Below are positions 15,179 to 23,370 of a DNA stretch of 46,032 nt, piece after piece. How positions within the stretch are numbered: position 1 is the stretch's first letter; each line of letters begins with the position of its first letter. Under the pieces are notes generated by a model that worked only from the letters and a program-made list of their open reading frames with translations, did no database searches and was not told the origin of the DNA. Position numbers and translations under genes: made by a program. The stretch is from an uncultured Ruminococcus sp. (lineage in GTDB: Bacteria > Bacillota > Clostridia > Oscillospirales > Ruminococcaceae): NCBI GenBank assembly GCA_937926145.1, contig CALANW010000083.1, positions 1 to 46,032 of the forward strand. Reading direction: 5' to 3'.

Positions 15179-16252
15179 TTATTCATCTCTTGCAGAAAGC
15201 TTTGCGGCTGTATCCGCAGTTGCAAGAGCGTCAATTACCTCGTCAAGATTTCCGTTGAGGATACTTTCAAGGCGGTATATCGTAAGACCGATCCTATGGT
15301 CGGTAAGTCTGCTTTCGGGGAAATTATAGGTTCTGATTCGTTCTGAACGATTACCCGTGCCGACCTGAGAACGACGCTCGGAAGCGATTTTTTCGTTCTG
15401 CTCTTCGAGCATTGATTCGTATAATCTTGAACGGAGAATTTTCATCGCTCTGTCCTTATTTTTATACTGGCTTCGCTCGTCCTGACACTCGACAACAACG
15501 CCCGTCGGGAGATGGGTTATTCTTACAGCGGATTCGGTCTTATTGATATGCTGACCGCCTGCACCCGATGCACGGAAAACGTCTATCTTAAGGTCAGTCG
15601 GATTTATCTCCAGTTCAACTTCGTCAGCTTCTACAAGAACTGCGACCGTAACAGTCGAAGTGTGAACTCTGCCCTGCGATTCGGTTTCGGGGACACGCTG
15701 AACGCGGTGAACGCCGCTTTCATATTTAAGGCGTGAATATGCGCCCTCGCCGATGACATTAAAGCTTATTTCCTTAATGCCGCCAAGCTCGGTTTCATTT
15801 ATATTCAGGACTTCTATTTTCCAATGCTTGCTTTCGGCATACATTGTGTACATTCTGTAGAGCGAATTTGCGAAAAGTGCAGCTTCTTCGCCGCCTGCAC
15901 CGCCGCGAATTTCGATGATAACGTTCTTATCGTCATTCGGGTCTTTCGGGAGAAGCATAACTTTAAGTTCTTCGGTGATTTCTTCAAGCTTAGGCTTTGC
16001 TTCCTCTATCTCTGCTTCGGCAAGTTCACGCATTTCTTCGTCCGTTGACTTATCGGCAAGGATCTCCTCCGCGTCTGTTTTATCCGAAAGTATTTTGCAG
16101 TATTCCCTATACTTTTCAACGATCGGAGTGAGGTTCTTATACTCTTTCATATAAGAAGCATAAGCTTTTGTATCGTTGATGATATCGGGATTCATAAGCT
16201 TTTCGGCTATATCGTTGTATTTTTCTTCGGTAAGTTTAAGCTTTTCAAGCAT
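15179..16252 (-). CDS. prfA: Peptide chain release factor 1
   Basis: The protein is 357 aa, close to 360 for the family. RF1 reads UAA and UAG and triggers peptide release. The PxT anticodon tripeptide is PET in RVPETESQGRVHTS, which marks RF1 rather than RF2 (SPF). The catalytic GGQ is in RASGAGGQHINKTESAVR at about residue 230. RSERIRTYNFPESRLTDHRI follows near the C-terminus. No internal frameshift is present, in contrast to many prfB genes. The PrmC methylase gene is not adjacent here. Confidence 0.97.
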   Translation of the reverse strand: MLEKLKLTEEKYNDIAEKLMNPDIINDTKAYASYMKEYKNLTPIVEKYREYCKILSDKTDAEEILADKSTDEEMRELAEAEIEEAKPKLEEITEELKVMLLPKDPNDDKNVIIEIRGGAGGEEAALFANSLYRMYTMYAESKHWKIEVLNINETELGGIKEISFNVIGEGAYSRLKYESGVHRVQRVPETESQGRVHTSTVTVAVLVEADEVELEINPTDLKIDVFRASGAGGQHINKTESAVRITHLPTGVVVECQDERSQYKNKDRAMKILRSRLYESMLEEQNEKIASERRSQVGTGNRSERIRTYNFPESRLTDHRIGLTIYRLESILNGNLDEVIDALATADTAAKLSARDE

Positions 16253-16276
16253 AAATTTTCTCCTTCGGGGTATATG

Positions 16277-16468
16277 TCAGGCATTGTCTTCCTTGTGGAC
16301 GACCTGCTTTATATTTTTCTCAATTTTATTTCTCGGAGTCATAAATTCTCTTCCGCAGCCCTCGCAGCGGAGCTTGAAATCCATACCTGCACGGATAACG
16401 GTCATTTTATTGCTTCCGCACGGGTGAGCTTTTTTCATTGTCAAGATATCGTTCGGACGAATATCCAT
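16277..16468 (-). CDS. DUF951 family small protein
   Basis: The protein is 63 aa and matches the conserved Firmicute family DUF951 by its N-terminus (MDIRPNDILTMKKAHPCGSN), its central GMDFKLRCEGCGREFMTPR and its basic-rich end. The CEGC pair plus C17 could bind zinc. The function of the family is not established. AAGGAG lies 8 bases before the ATG. It is the first gene of the operon that continues with prfA. Confidence 0.88.
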   Translation of the reverse strand: MDIRPNDILTMKKAHPCGSNKMTVIRAGMDFKLRCEGCGREFMTPRNKIEKNIKQVVHKEDNA

Positions 16469-16520
16469 TTTATGAATCTCCTTTTATTATGTTGTATTTT
16501 TTCTGGAGTTGAAGATATAA

Positions 16521-16597
16521 TATACCTTACAAAAATGAAAATGTACAAAAAATCAGACAAATATGCAAATTTGATTTTTTCTGCACTTTCAAAATGA
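16521..16597. repeat. Short hairpin repeat related to family 1
   Basis: TGAAAATGTACAAAAAATCA (about 16536-16555) pairs with TGATTTTTTCTGCACTTTCA (about 16572-16591) at 17 of 20 positions. The left arm is nearly identical to the TGAAAGTGTACAAAAAATCA arm of the elements at 51-164 and 4194-4310. It lacks their central segment and ATACTAA ends. It fills the divergent gap between the DUF951 gene and the gene at 16612. Confidence 0.6.
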
Positions 16598-16611
16598 AAG
16601 GAAGTTAATCT

Positions 16612-16947
16612 ATGAAAATAATTGCTGAATTTGACTCGGTAAATTCCGCCGATCTTGCCGCGGCAAACATTCGCAGGTCTATTTCGCCCTTTTCGGACAT
16701 AAGAGTTCTGCAAAAGCACGAGCACACTTCAATGTCGTTCAGCGGACTGACAGCTGCATTCGGCAACGGCAATCCTGCTATCGGGCCTAATATGTACACA
16801 TATCCCGTCCCTGCGACCAACGGCATCGATATGGACGAACACACCGAAAATGTCACTCTTGAAGTAGTATGCACAAAAGAGGACAGAAAAAAAGTTTCGG
16901 GCATTATAATCAACAGCGGAGGCTACAGTCTGAGCGAACTGAACTGA
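16612..16947 (+). CDS. Small protein of unknown function
   Basis: The protein is 111 aa and I do not recognise it. It begins MKIIAEFDSVNSADLAAANI, a pattern like the ferredoxin-like fold of the DUF1269/general-stress 17M type, in which a beta strand is followed by a helix that separates residues. A Gly/Pro-rich middle (about 50-70) is followed by a beta strand and helix (VTLEVVCTKEDRKKVSGIIINSGG). There is no signal or membrane segment. GAAAGGAAG precedes the ATG. The gene lies 73 bp upstream of the S1-domain gene. Confidence 0.7.
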   Translation: MKIIAEFDSVNSADLAAANIRRSISPFSDIRVLQKHEHTSMSFSGLTAAFGNGNPAIGPNMYTYPVPATNGIDMDEHTENVTLEVVCTKEDRKKVSGIIINSGGYSLSELN

Positions 16948-16958
16948 ATAGCATATAT

Positions 16959-17014
16959 TCCCATATGGCGGCATAAACTTGAAAGAAAATATTTTTAAGC
17001 CAAAATATGGGAGG
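16959..17014 (+). promoter_or_regulatory. Inverted repeat overlapping the S1-gene RBS
   Basis: TCCCATAT (16959-16966) is complementary to ATATGGGA (17005-17012), and the latter includes most of the Shine-Dalgarno GGGAGG (17009-17014). The 38-base loop makes the hairpin weak. It could be chance, or self-regulation by an RNA-binding protein. Confidence 0.35.
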
Positions 17015-17020
17015 TACAAA

Positions 17021-17953
17021 ATGAACAACTACTACCCCGAGGGAACGCTTATCGGCTCTCCCGAAAACACAGCAGCAATGAAAAGCATTTTCGCGCTTCA
17101 GGATTCGATATTACAGGGAAAAATTCTCGAAGCAAGGGCTGTTGTGTGCGACAATGAACATAATCTTATCGTTGAACTGCCCTGTCCGAACTGCCCAAAA
17201 GGTATTATCCCGAGGACGGAGGGCGCACTCGGCATTGAGGACGGTTCAACGAAGGATATTGCTCTTATAACCAAGGTCAACAAGCCGGTCTGCTTCAAAA
17301 TCTTGCGGCTGATAAAAAATCCCGACGGTTTATTCACCGCAGTTTTATCCCGACGTGCCGTTCAGGAAGAATGTATGGAAAACTTCATTTCCCAGCTTCA
17401 TGCGGGAGATATCATTCCTGCAAAGGTCACGCATCTTGAACAGTTTGGCGCATTCGTTGATATCGGCTGCGGAATACCGTCACTTATCCCGATAGATTCT
17501 ATTTCAATATCGAGAATTTCACACCCGTCCGACCGATTTGTGCCGTATCAGAATATACGGGTAATAATCAAGGGTCAGAGCGGTGGAAAAATTCTGCTTT
17601 CGCACAAAGAGCTGCTCGGAACATGGGAAGAAAACGCCGCACGTTTCAGTTGCGGTGAAACGGTTTCGGGAACGGTGCGCTCCGTTGAGGACTACGGCAT
17701 TTTCGTGGAGCTTGCGCCAAACCTTGCAGGACTTGCCGAGCCTAAAGAAAATGTTCAGGCAGGCGACAATGCAAGCGTTTACATAAAGGCGATAATCCCC
17801 GAAAAAATGAAAGTCAAACTCATTATCGTTGATGTTTTCAAAGAACAGCACAAAGACCCGTCGTTCCGATATTTTTACAATGAAGACCACATTTCGCACT
17901 GGGTCTATTCTTCGCCCGATTCGGGAAAGCTTATCGAAAGCTATTTTGGCTGA
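17021..17953 (+). CDS. S1 RNA-binding domain protein
   Basis: The chosen ATG at 17021 (GGGAGG 7 bases upstream) gives 310 aa; an in-frame TTG at 16979 has a poorer context. Two S1 OB-fold domains are visible: one at about 127-196 (GDIIPAKVTHLEQFGAFVDIG) and one at about 210-273 (TVSGTVRSVEDYGIFVELAP). The N-terminal about 25-110 may be a further divergent OB fold, with a CPNCPKG segment. Such proteins are often annotated as ribosomal protein S1 in clostridia, but with two clear domains and no LytB/cmk linkage this is more likely an S1-like RNA-binding protein. It overlaps the convergent rarA by 13 bp. Confidence 0.82.
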   Translation: MNNYYPEGTLIGSPENTAAMKSIFALQDSILQGKILEARAVVCDNEHNLIVELPCPNCPKGIIPRTEGALGIEDGSTKDIALITKVNKPVCFKILRLIKNPDGLFTAVLSRRAVQEECMENFISQLHAGDIIPAKVTHLEQFGAFVDIGCGIPSLIPIDSISISRISHPSDRFVPYQNIRVIIKGQSGGKILLSHKELLGTWEENAARFSCGETVSGTVRSVEDYGIFVELAPNLAGLAEPKENVQAGDNASVYIKAIIPEKMKVKLIIVDVFKEQHKDPSFRYFYNEDHISHWVYSSPDSGKLIESYFG

Positions 17954-19227
17954 CGCTTTTCCTCATCGGCGAGTATCTTATTTCTGTAAGCAAGGGCAGC
18001 CTGCTCGTTTTTGTTCTCTCCAAAATGGTAGTAGACCTTGTTTTTCAGAGGGTCGGGCAGATATTGCTGCTTGACATAATGGTTCGGGTAATCGTGCGGA
18101 TATAGGTAGTGCTGACCTTTTACCGCCGCACCCTCGCCATCGAAATGCTTATTCTGGAGATGTCTTGGAAAGTCGCCTATTTCGCCGTTTCTAACATCGG
18201 AAAGTGCTGCGTCCATTGCAAGGTAAGCGCTGTTCGACTTCGGCGCAGTCGCAAGCAGGATAACAGCCTCGGCGAGTGGGATCCGTGCTTCGGGCAGACC
18301 GAGCTGCATTGCGCTGTCAACGCAGGATTTCACGATAGTTATTGCCTGCGGATAGGCAAGTCCGACATCTTCGCAGGCTATTACGAGAAGTCTGCGTGAA
18401 AGGGAGATTATGTCCCCCGTTTCGATAAGCCGTGCGGCATAATGGACAGCCGCATTCTCGTCCGACCCCCTAATTGATTTTTGCAGGGCGGAAAGAATAT
18501 CGTAATGCTGATCTCCGTCACGGTCATATTTCATATTGCTGCGCTGCTTAAGCTCCGCGGCAATTTCTTTTGTTATGCGTATTTCCGTACCGTTATTTTC
18601 GCCCGAGAGAACGCAAAGCTCGGCGGTATTTATCGACTTTCTCACGTCGCCGCCGCAGCCTCTTGCGATATATTCGGCTGCACCTTTTTCGACTTTTACA
18701 GGCAGACCGAGCTGCTCTGCGGCAAGACGAAACGCACGGTTCACCGCAGGTACAAGTTCTTCCGCTGAAACGGGTTTGAACTCAAATACGGTCGAGCGGC
18801 TTATGATAGCATTATATACATAAAAGTATGGGTTTTCGGTCGTTGAAGCGATAAGGGTTATCTGTCCGTTTTCGATATATTCGAGAAGCGACTGCTGCTG
18901 TTTTTTGTTGAGATACTGAATTTCATCGAGATACAGAAGTACACCGTTAATACCGTCGAGGGTGTACGTATCTTCGATGACCTCTTTTATATCGGCGATT
19001 GAAGCACTCGTTCCGTTAAGCTTATGGAGCTTCATTCCTGCATTTTCGGCAATGATACGGGCAACGGTAGTTTTACCGACACCTGCGCTGCCGTAAAAGA
19101 TCATATTCGGGATAACGCCGTTCTCGATAATTCTTCGCAGCGGTTTTCCCTCACCCAGAATATGCTTCTGACCGACAACATCGTCAAGGGTTTTCGGACG
19201 TATTCTGTCGGCAAGCGGTATATTCAT
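17941..19227 (-). CDS. rarA: Replication-associated recombination protein RarA
   Basis: From the ATG at 19227 (GGGGAGGAACG upstream) the protein is 428 aa. RarA/MgsA is a tetrameric AAA+ ATPase related to clamp loaders that acts at stalled forks. The P-loop GSAGVGKT is at 46-53, Walker B LLYLDEIQYL has D101/E102, and sensor motifs ASTTENPYF and CGGDVRKSINTAEL follow. The C-terminal oligomerisation domain contains GSDENAAVHYAARLIETGD and ends with PHDYPNHYVKQQYLPD, typical of the family. It lies 79 bp after glyA and may be cotranscribed with it. Confidence 0.95.
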   Translation of the reverse strand: MNIPLADRIRPKTLDDVVGQKHILGEGKPLRRIIENGVIPNMIFYGSAGVGKTTVARIIAENAGMKLHKLNGTSASIADIKEVIEDTYTLDGINGVLLYLDEIQYLNKKQQQSLLEYIENGQITLIASTTENPYFYVYNAIISRSTVFEFKPVSAEELVPAVNRAFRLAAEQLGLPVKVEKGAAEYIARGCGGDVRKSINTAELCVLSGENNGTEIRITKEIAAELKQRSNMKYDRDGDQHYDILSALQKSIRGSDENAAVHYAARLIETGDIISLSRRLLVIACEDVGLAYPQAITIVKSCVDSAMQLGLPEARIPLAEAVILLATAPKSNSAYLAMDAALSDVRNGEIGDFPRHLQNKHFDGEGAAVKGQHYLYPHDYPNHYVKQQYLPDPLKNKVYYHFGENKNEQAALAYRNKILADEEKRQPK

Positions 19228-19256
19228 TGTACGTTCCTCCCCTTTCGACATTTTTA

Positions 19257-19286
19257 TCGGGGAACGGAAAATTCACCGTTCCCCGA
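19257..19286. other. Strong hairpin between glyA and rarA
   Basis: TCGGGGAACGG (19257-19267) pairs perfectly with CCGTTCCCCGA (19276-19286) around an 8-base loop. On the minus strand the bases that follow are TAAAAATG, not a T-run, so it is not a convincing terminator. It could be a processing or partial termination site separating glyA from rarA. Confidence 0.6.
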
Positions 19287-19305
19287 CTTTATTAACTGCG
19301 AATGA

Positions 19306-20559
19306 TCACATATAAAGAGGGTGCTTTGCGCAGATCTCGTTTACGCCTGCTCTTACAGCGTCAGCCTTGCCCTCGAAATCGGTAGCTGTGAGGTACATAA
19401 ATTCTGCGATCTTATCCATATCGGCAGTATCAAGTCCTCTTGTTGTAACGGCAGGAGTACCAACTCTGATACCGCTTGTAACGAACGGCTTTTCGGGGTC
19501 ATTCGGGATAGCGTTCTTGTTTACTGTGATATAAACTTCGTCAAGACGATGCTCGAATTCCTTGCCTGTAAGCTTGAAAGGACGGAGGTCAACGAGCATA
19601 AGGTGGTTGTCCGTACCGCCCGAAACAAGGTCAAAGCCTCTGTCGAGGAGTCCCTTTGCGAGAGCCTGAGCGTTTTCAACGATGTTCTTGCCGTATTCCT
19701 TGAATTCAGGCTTCAAAGCTTCACCGAAGCAAACAGCCTTGCCTGCGATAACGTGCATAAGGGGGCCGCCCTGTGTTCCCGGGAAGATAGCGGAGTTGAT
19801 CTTCTTAGCGAGGTACTCGTTGTTTGTGAGGATAAGACCACCTCTTGGACCTCTCAATGTCTTATGTGTAGTTGTTGTTACGATATCAGCGTAAGGAACC
19901 GGTGACTGATGCTGACCTGCGGCAACAAGTCCTGCGATATGAGCCATATCTACCATAAGATATGCGCCGACCGCTCTTGCGATAGAAGAAAGCTTCTCGA
20001 AGTCAATCTTTCTCGGATATGCAGAAGCGCCTGCAACGATGAGCTTTGGCTTGCACTTGTTTGCAGTCTTGTAAAGCTCCTCATAGTCGATGTAGCCCTC
20101 GTCATTTACGCCATAAGAAGTGAAGTTGAAGTATTTACCCGAGATGTTTACGGGTGAACCGTGTGTAAGGTGACCGCCGTGAGCAAGGGACATACCCATA
20201 ACGGTATCGCCCGGCTGGAGAAGAGCCACATAAACAGCGGTGTTGGCCTGTGCGCCCGAATGAGGCTGAACGTTTGCGTACTTTGCACCGAAGAGCTTCT
20301 TTGCTCTCTCGATCGCGATATTTTCAACGATATCAACATCTTCGCAGCCGCCGTAGTATCTCTTTCCTGGATAACCCTCTGCGTATTTATTTGTAAGAAC
20401 GCTGCCCATTGCTGCCATTACAGCAGGGCTTACGATATTTTCGCTTGCGATAAGCTCAAGGTTTCTGCGCTGTCTTGCAAGTTCAAGTTCCATAGCGCCG
20501 CCGACTTCGGGGTCAGCGTCCTTTACGAAACCGATCGTATCCATTATATTCTCGTACAT
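19306..20559 (-). CDS. glyA: Serine hydroxymethyltransferase
   Basis: The protein is 417 aa, standard for bacterial SHMT. It converts serine and tetrahydrofolate to glycine and methylene-THF using PLP. The PLP lysine is K233 in the canonical DIVTTTTHKTLRGPRGG. LIASENIVSPAV, KYAEGYPGKRYYGGCE and NVQPHSGAQAN are intact. It has its own promoter and GAAAGGG before the ATG. Confidence 0.97.
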   Translation of the reverse strand: MYENIMDTIGFVKDADPEVGGAMELELARQRRNLELIASENIVSPAVMAAMGSVLTNKYAEGYPGKRYYGGCEDVDIVENIAIERAKKLFGAKYANVQPHSGAQANTAVYVALLQPGDTVMGMSLAHGGHLTHGSPVNISGKYFNFTSYGVNDEGYIDYEELYKTANKCKPKLIVAGASAYPRKIDFEKLSSIARAVGAYLMVDMAHIAGLVAAGQHQSPVPYADIVTTTTHKTLRGPRGGLILTNNEYLAKKINSAIFPGTQGGPLMHVIAGKAVCFGEALKPEFKEYGKNIVENAQALAKGLLDRGFDLVSGGTDNHLMLVDLRPFKLTGKEFEHRLDEVYITVNKNAIPNDPEKPFVTSGIRVGTPAVTTRGLDTADMDKIAEFMYLTATDFEGKADAVRAGVNEICAKHPLYM

Positions 20560-20597
20560 AACTAAAACACCCTTTCAAGATATAAATATGTAAGCAT

Positions 20598-20626
20598 ATT
20601 ATACTACATTTCAACTCTTTTGGCAA
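20598..20626 (-). promoter_or_regulatory. SigA-type promoter of glyA
   Basis: On the minus strand TTGCCA (20626-20621), 17 bp and TATAAT (20603-20598) lie 38 bp before the ATG. Confidence 0.65.
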
Positions 20627-20715
20627 GTCTTTTCATAGAATTGGGAATAAATATACGAAATTTGTTGCAAATGTTCTTATTTCTATAAAAAACTGTGCAA
20701 AATGATATACAGATA

Positions 20716-20749
20716 AACAAAAAGCGCGGCGGATATTTCACCGACGCGC
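20716..20749 (-). terminator. Terminator of glnN
   Basis: On the minus strand GCGCGTCGG (20749-20741) pairs with CCGCCGCGC (20732-20724) with one mismatch and is followed by TTTTTGTTT. It ends a 3' untranslated region of about 200 bases after glnN. Confidence 0.7.
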
Positions 20750-20920
20750 TCGTTTTCCACTGAATTTTTAAGGGAGATGGCGGATAGGTTCAGGGACAGC
20801 CTATCCGCCGCTGTAAAGTGAGTGATACCGACTGACGAATGGCATATCGCAAGCCGATATTTATGTATGGATACACGGTTCAGGCGCATATCCCACATCT
20901 CGGGGATGAGAAATTGTCAA
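20750..20920 (-). ncRNA. Structured 3' region of glnN, possible small RNA
   Basis: The 170 bases between the glnN stop and its terminator have no good gene: a 71-codon frame here has no RBS and low-quality composition. They include a perfect 10-bp stem (20779-20788 with 20800-20809, loop of 11) and are GC-richer than other gaps in the window. The region could be a stable 3'-UTR-derived RNA; no known RNA family was recognised (checked by eye for SRP and 6S hallmarks). Confidence 0.3.
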
Positions 20921-23029
20921 TTATTCTGTGAAGAGAAGCTGTGTATATGTTGGGAAAGGCCATATCTCGGACGGAGTGATGGTTTCAAGTTCATCAACAA
21001 CAGCTCTGAGTGACTGCATTGCGCTGAATACTTCTTCTCTGAAGAATCTTGCATTTTCGAGAGTATCTGTCTTTTCCTTGCTGTCGATAAGCTTTGCATC
21101 AAGTGTGTCAACACCTGCGATAACTTCGTTTGTGAGGGAAGAAACCTTATCTGCAAGTCTCTTTTCAGCATCGAAGTTAACGCCAATCTCCTTCTTGGAA
21201 ACCATAGCATCTGCAAGCTGCTTGGAGAACTTGAATGCAGCAGGAACGATCTGCTTCTTAGCCATATCGAGCATTGTAAGAGCTTCGATATTGATGATCT
21301 TGGAGTAGTTGTCGAGAAGGATCTCACGTCTGGACTCAACTTCTGTCTTGGAAAGAACCTTGAACTCTTCAAAGAGCTTGATGTTCTTTTCATCATCGTA
21401 ATGCTCAACTGCATCAACGGTGGAAACATAGTTAGGAAGTCCTCTTCTCTTAGCTTCTTCAACCCAAGCATCGTCATAGCCGTTGCCGTTGAAGATAACT
21501 CTCTTATGTTCCTTGATAGTCTTAACAAGGAGCTTGTTGAGGTCGCTTGCGAAGTCTGTGGACTTTTCGAGTTCATCAGCAAATTCTTTGAATTCCTTAG
21601 CAACGATGGTGTTGAGGATATAGTTTGTGCAGGAAATAGTATCAGCAGAACCGAGTGAACGGAACTCGAACTTGTTGCCTGTGAATGCAAAGGAAGAAGT
21701 TCTGTTTCTGTCTGTTGTATCCTTAGGGAAGTTAGGAAGTGCGTCTACACCGATAACGAATTCCTTGTTCTGATTTTCCTTGATCATCTTGCCTGATTCA
21801 AGAGCGTCAACGATCTGCTGGAGTTCGTCGCCGAGGAACATGGAGATGATAGCCGGAGGTGCTTCGTTAGCGCCAAGACGGTGATCATTGCCTGCGGAAG
21901 CAACGGAAATTCTGAGGAGGTCTGCATATTCATCAACAGCCTTGATAACTGCGCAGAGAACTGTGAGGAACTGGAAGTTTTCCTTAGGATTTGCGCCCGG
22001 TTCAAGGAGATTCTGTCCGTCATTTGTGGACATCGACCAGTTATTGTGCTTACCTGAGCCGTTTACACCTGCATAAGGCTTTTCGTGGAGGAGGCAAACA
22101 AAACCGTGACGGAGAGCAACTTTCTTCATGATCTCCATTGTAAGAGCGTTCTGGTCTGCAGCAACATTGGAAGTTGTGAAGATAGGAGCCATTTCGTGCT
22201 GTGCAGGAGCAACTTCGTTATGCTTTGTCTTGGAGTAAATGCCAAGCTTCCAAAGTTCTTCATCGAGATCCTGCATATATTCCTGAACTCTTGTCTTGAT
22301 GTTGCCGAAGTAGTGGTCTTCAAGTTCCTGACCCTTAGGTGCTTTTGCGCCGAAAAGGGTTCTGCCTGTGAGGATAAGGTCTTCACGCTGATCGTAAAGC
22401 TTCTTGTCAACGAGGAAGTATTCCTGTTCAGGACCAACGGTCGTTGTAACTCTTGTAGCTGTTGTGTTGCCAAAAAGTCTTACAATACGAAGAGCCTGTT
22501 CTGAAAGGATCTCCATTGAACGGAGAAGCGGAGTTTTCTTATCGAGAATTTCGCCTGTATATGAGCAGAAAGCAGTTGGGATATAAAGTGAACCGTCCTT
22601 AACAAATGCAGGTGAAGTTGGGTCCCAAGCTGTATAACCTCTTGCTTCAAATGTTGCACGAAGTCCGCCGGAAGGGAAAGAAGAAGCATCAGGCTCGCCC
22701 TTGATAAGTTCCTTGCCTGAGAATTCCATGATAACCTTGCCGTCAGCGGTAGGAGAAATGAAAGAATCGTGCTTTTCAGCGGTTACACCTGTCATCGGGT
22801 GGAACCAATGTGTATAATGTGTTGCACCCTTTTCGATAGCCCATTCCTTCATTGCGGTAGCAACAACTTCCGCTACGTCTGTATCAAGCGGTGTGCCGAG
22901 CTGCTTTGTTTTGAGCAAAGACTTATAAACATTTTTAGGAAGTCTTGCCTTCATTGTTTCTTCGTTAAATACGTTGCAGCCGAAATAATCGGGTACACTC
23001 TTAACGCCCTGATTTACTGATTCTGACAT
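20921..23029 (-). CDS. glnN: Type III glutamine synthetase
   Basis: From the ATG at 23029 (GGGAGGAAA upstream) the protein is 702 aa, the large dodecameric GSIII form. It makes glutamine from glutamate, ammonia and ATP. Type III hallmarks are the N-terminal YFGCNVFNEETMKARLPK, TGEILDKKTPLLRS, the metal/glutamate-site segment VGPEQEYFLVDK, the ammonia-site NEVAPAQHEMAPIF, and GSGKHNNWSMST with NDHRLGANEAPPAI and RNRTSSFAFTGNKFEFR. The C-terminal part (about 480-702) is the helical GSIII extension. It is a single-gene transcript with a promoter, a leader terminator and a separate structured 3' end. No glnR or ammonium transporter gene is adjacent. Confidence 0.97.
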   Translation of the reverse strand: MSESVNQGVKSVPDYFGCNVFNEETMKARLPKNVYKSLLKTKQLGTPLDTDVAEVVATAMKEWAIEKGATHYTHWFHPMTGVTAEKHDSFISPTADGKVIMEFSGKELIKGEPDASSFPSGGLRATFEARGYTAWDPTSPAFVKDGSLYIPTAFCSYTGEILDKKTPLLRSMEILSEQALRIVRLFGNTTATRVTTTVGPEQEYFLVDKKLYDQREDLILTGRTLFGAKAPKGQELEDHYFGNIKTRVQEYMQDLDEELWKLGIYSKTKHNEVAPAQHEMAPIFTTSNVAADQNALTMEIMKKVALRHGFVCLLHEKPYAGVNGSGKHNNWSMSTNDGQNLLEPGANPKENFQFLTVLCAVIKAVDEYADLLRISVASAGNDHRLGANEAPPAIISMFLGDELQQIVDALESGKMIKENQNKEFVIGVDALPNFPKDTTDRNRTSSFAFTGNKFEFRSLGSADTISCTNYILNTIVAKEFKEFADELEKSTDFASDLNKLLVKTIKEHKRVIFNGNGYDDAWVEEAKRRGLPNYVSTVDAVEHYDDEKNIKLFEEFKVLSKTEVESRREILLDNYSKIINIEALTMLDMAKKQIVPAAFKFSKQLADAMVSKKEIGVNFDAEKRLADKVSSLTNEVIAGVDTLDAKLIDSKEKTDTLENARFFREEVFSAMQSLRAVVDELETITPSEIWPFPTYTQLLFTE

Positions 23030-23061
23030 AATAATTTCCTCCCAATCATTATTAAGATAAC

Positions 23062-23105
23062 AAAAAGGCACTTCAACAGATAATTAACCTATCTGCTGAA
23101 GCGCC
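23062..23105 (-). terminator. Leader terminator (attenuator) of glnN
   Basis: On the minus strand, arms at 23105-23090 and 23082-23067 pair at all 16 positions (two G-U) around a 7-base loop, followed by TTTTTG. It lies between the glnN promoter and RBS, so glnN expression requires read-through. Confidence 0.85.
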
Positions 23106-23113
23106 ATTGCTTC
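23098..23113 (-). promoter_or_regulatory. Alternative leader hairpin with A1/G4 hexaloop (ANTAR-like)
   Basis: On the minus strand GAAGC-AATGGC-GCTTC forms a 5-bp stem with a six-base loop that has A at position 1 and G at position 4, the pattern known for ANTAR-domain antiterminators. Its 3' arm (GCTTC) is part of the terminator's 5' arm, so the two are mutually exclusive. Only one such hairpin is found; ANTAR targets normally have two. Confidence 0.5.
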
Positions 23114-23134
23114 TTGTTTTTTGATTACAGTTAT

Positions 23135-23163
23135 ATAATACACTATAAGAACCAATTTGTCAA
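23135..23163 (-). promoter_or_regulatory. SigA-type promoter of glnN
   Basis: On the minus strand a perfect TTGACA (23163-23158), 17 bp and TATTAT (23140-23135). Predicted start is near 23127, about 100 bases before the ATG. Confidence 0.8.
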
Positions 23164-23316
23164 TACCTTTTTTGAAAAAATGCAAAATATTTTTTATTTC
23201 TTGCAAAATGCATTAATTTTTCAGCATTTTAAACACTAATAATGTTGATTTTGAAATATTGCAGTTAAAATTATTCATATATTGGTGATATATCTCATTA
23301 TTTTGGTTTTACATAA

Positions 23317-23350
23317 ATCGGCAGGCTTGCTAAAATGCAAACCTGCCGAT
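23317..23350. terminator. Terminator-like hairpin after aspS
   Basis: ATCGGCAGGCTTGC (23317-23330) pairs with GCAAACCTGCCGAT (23337-23350) over 14 positions (one G-U/A-C at the same site depending on strand). It is 20 bp past the aspS stop. The T-run on the minus strand is poor (TTATG), so some read-through toward glnN is possible. Confidence 0.6.
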
Positions 23351-23370
23351 AATTTTTATAAATATTATGC

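Noticed and set aside
20683..20898. 71-codon minus-strand frame between glyA and glnN
   Set aside because: It runs through the glnN terminator and a strong hairpin, has no RBS and no recognisable protein pattern.
20750..20920. SRP RNA or 6S RNA
   Set aside because: The conserved SRP tetraloop domain and a 6S-like long duplex with a central bubble could not be found.
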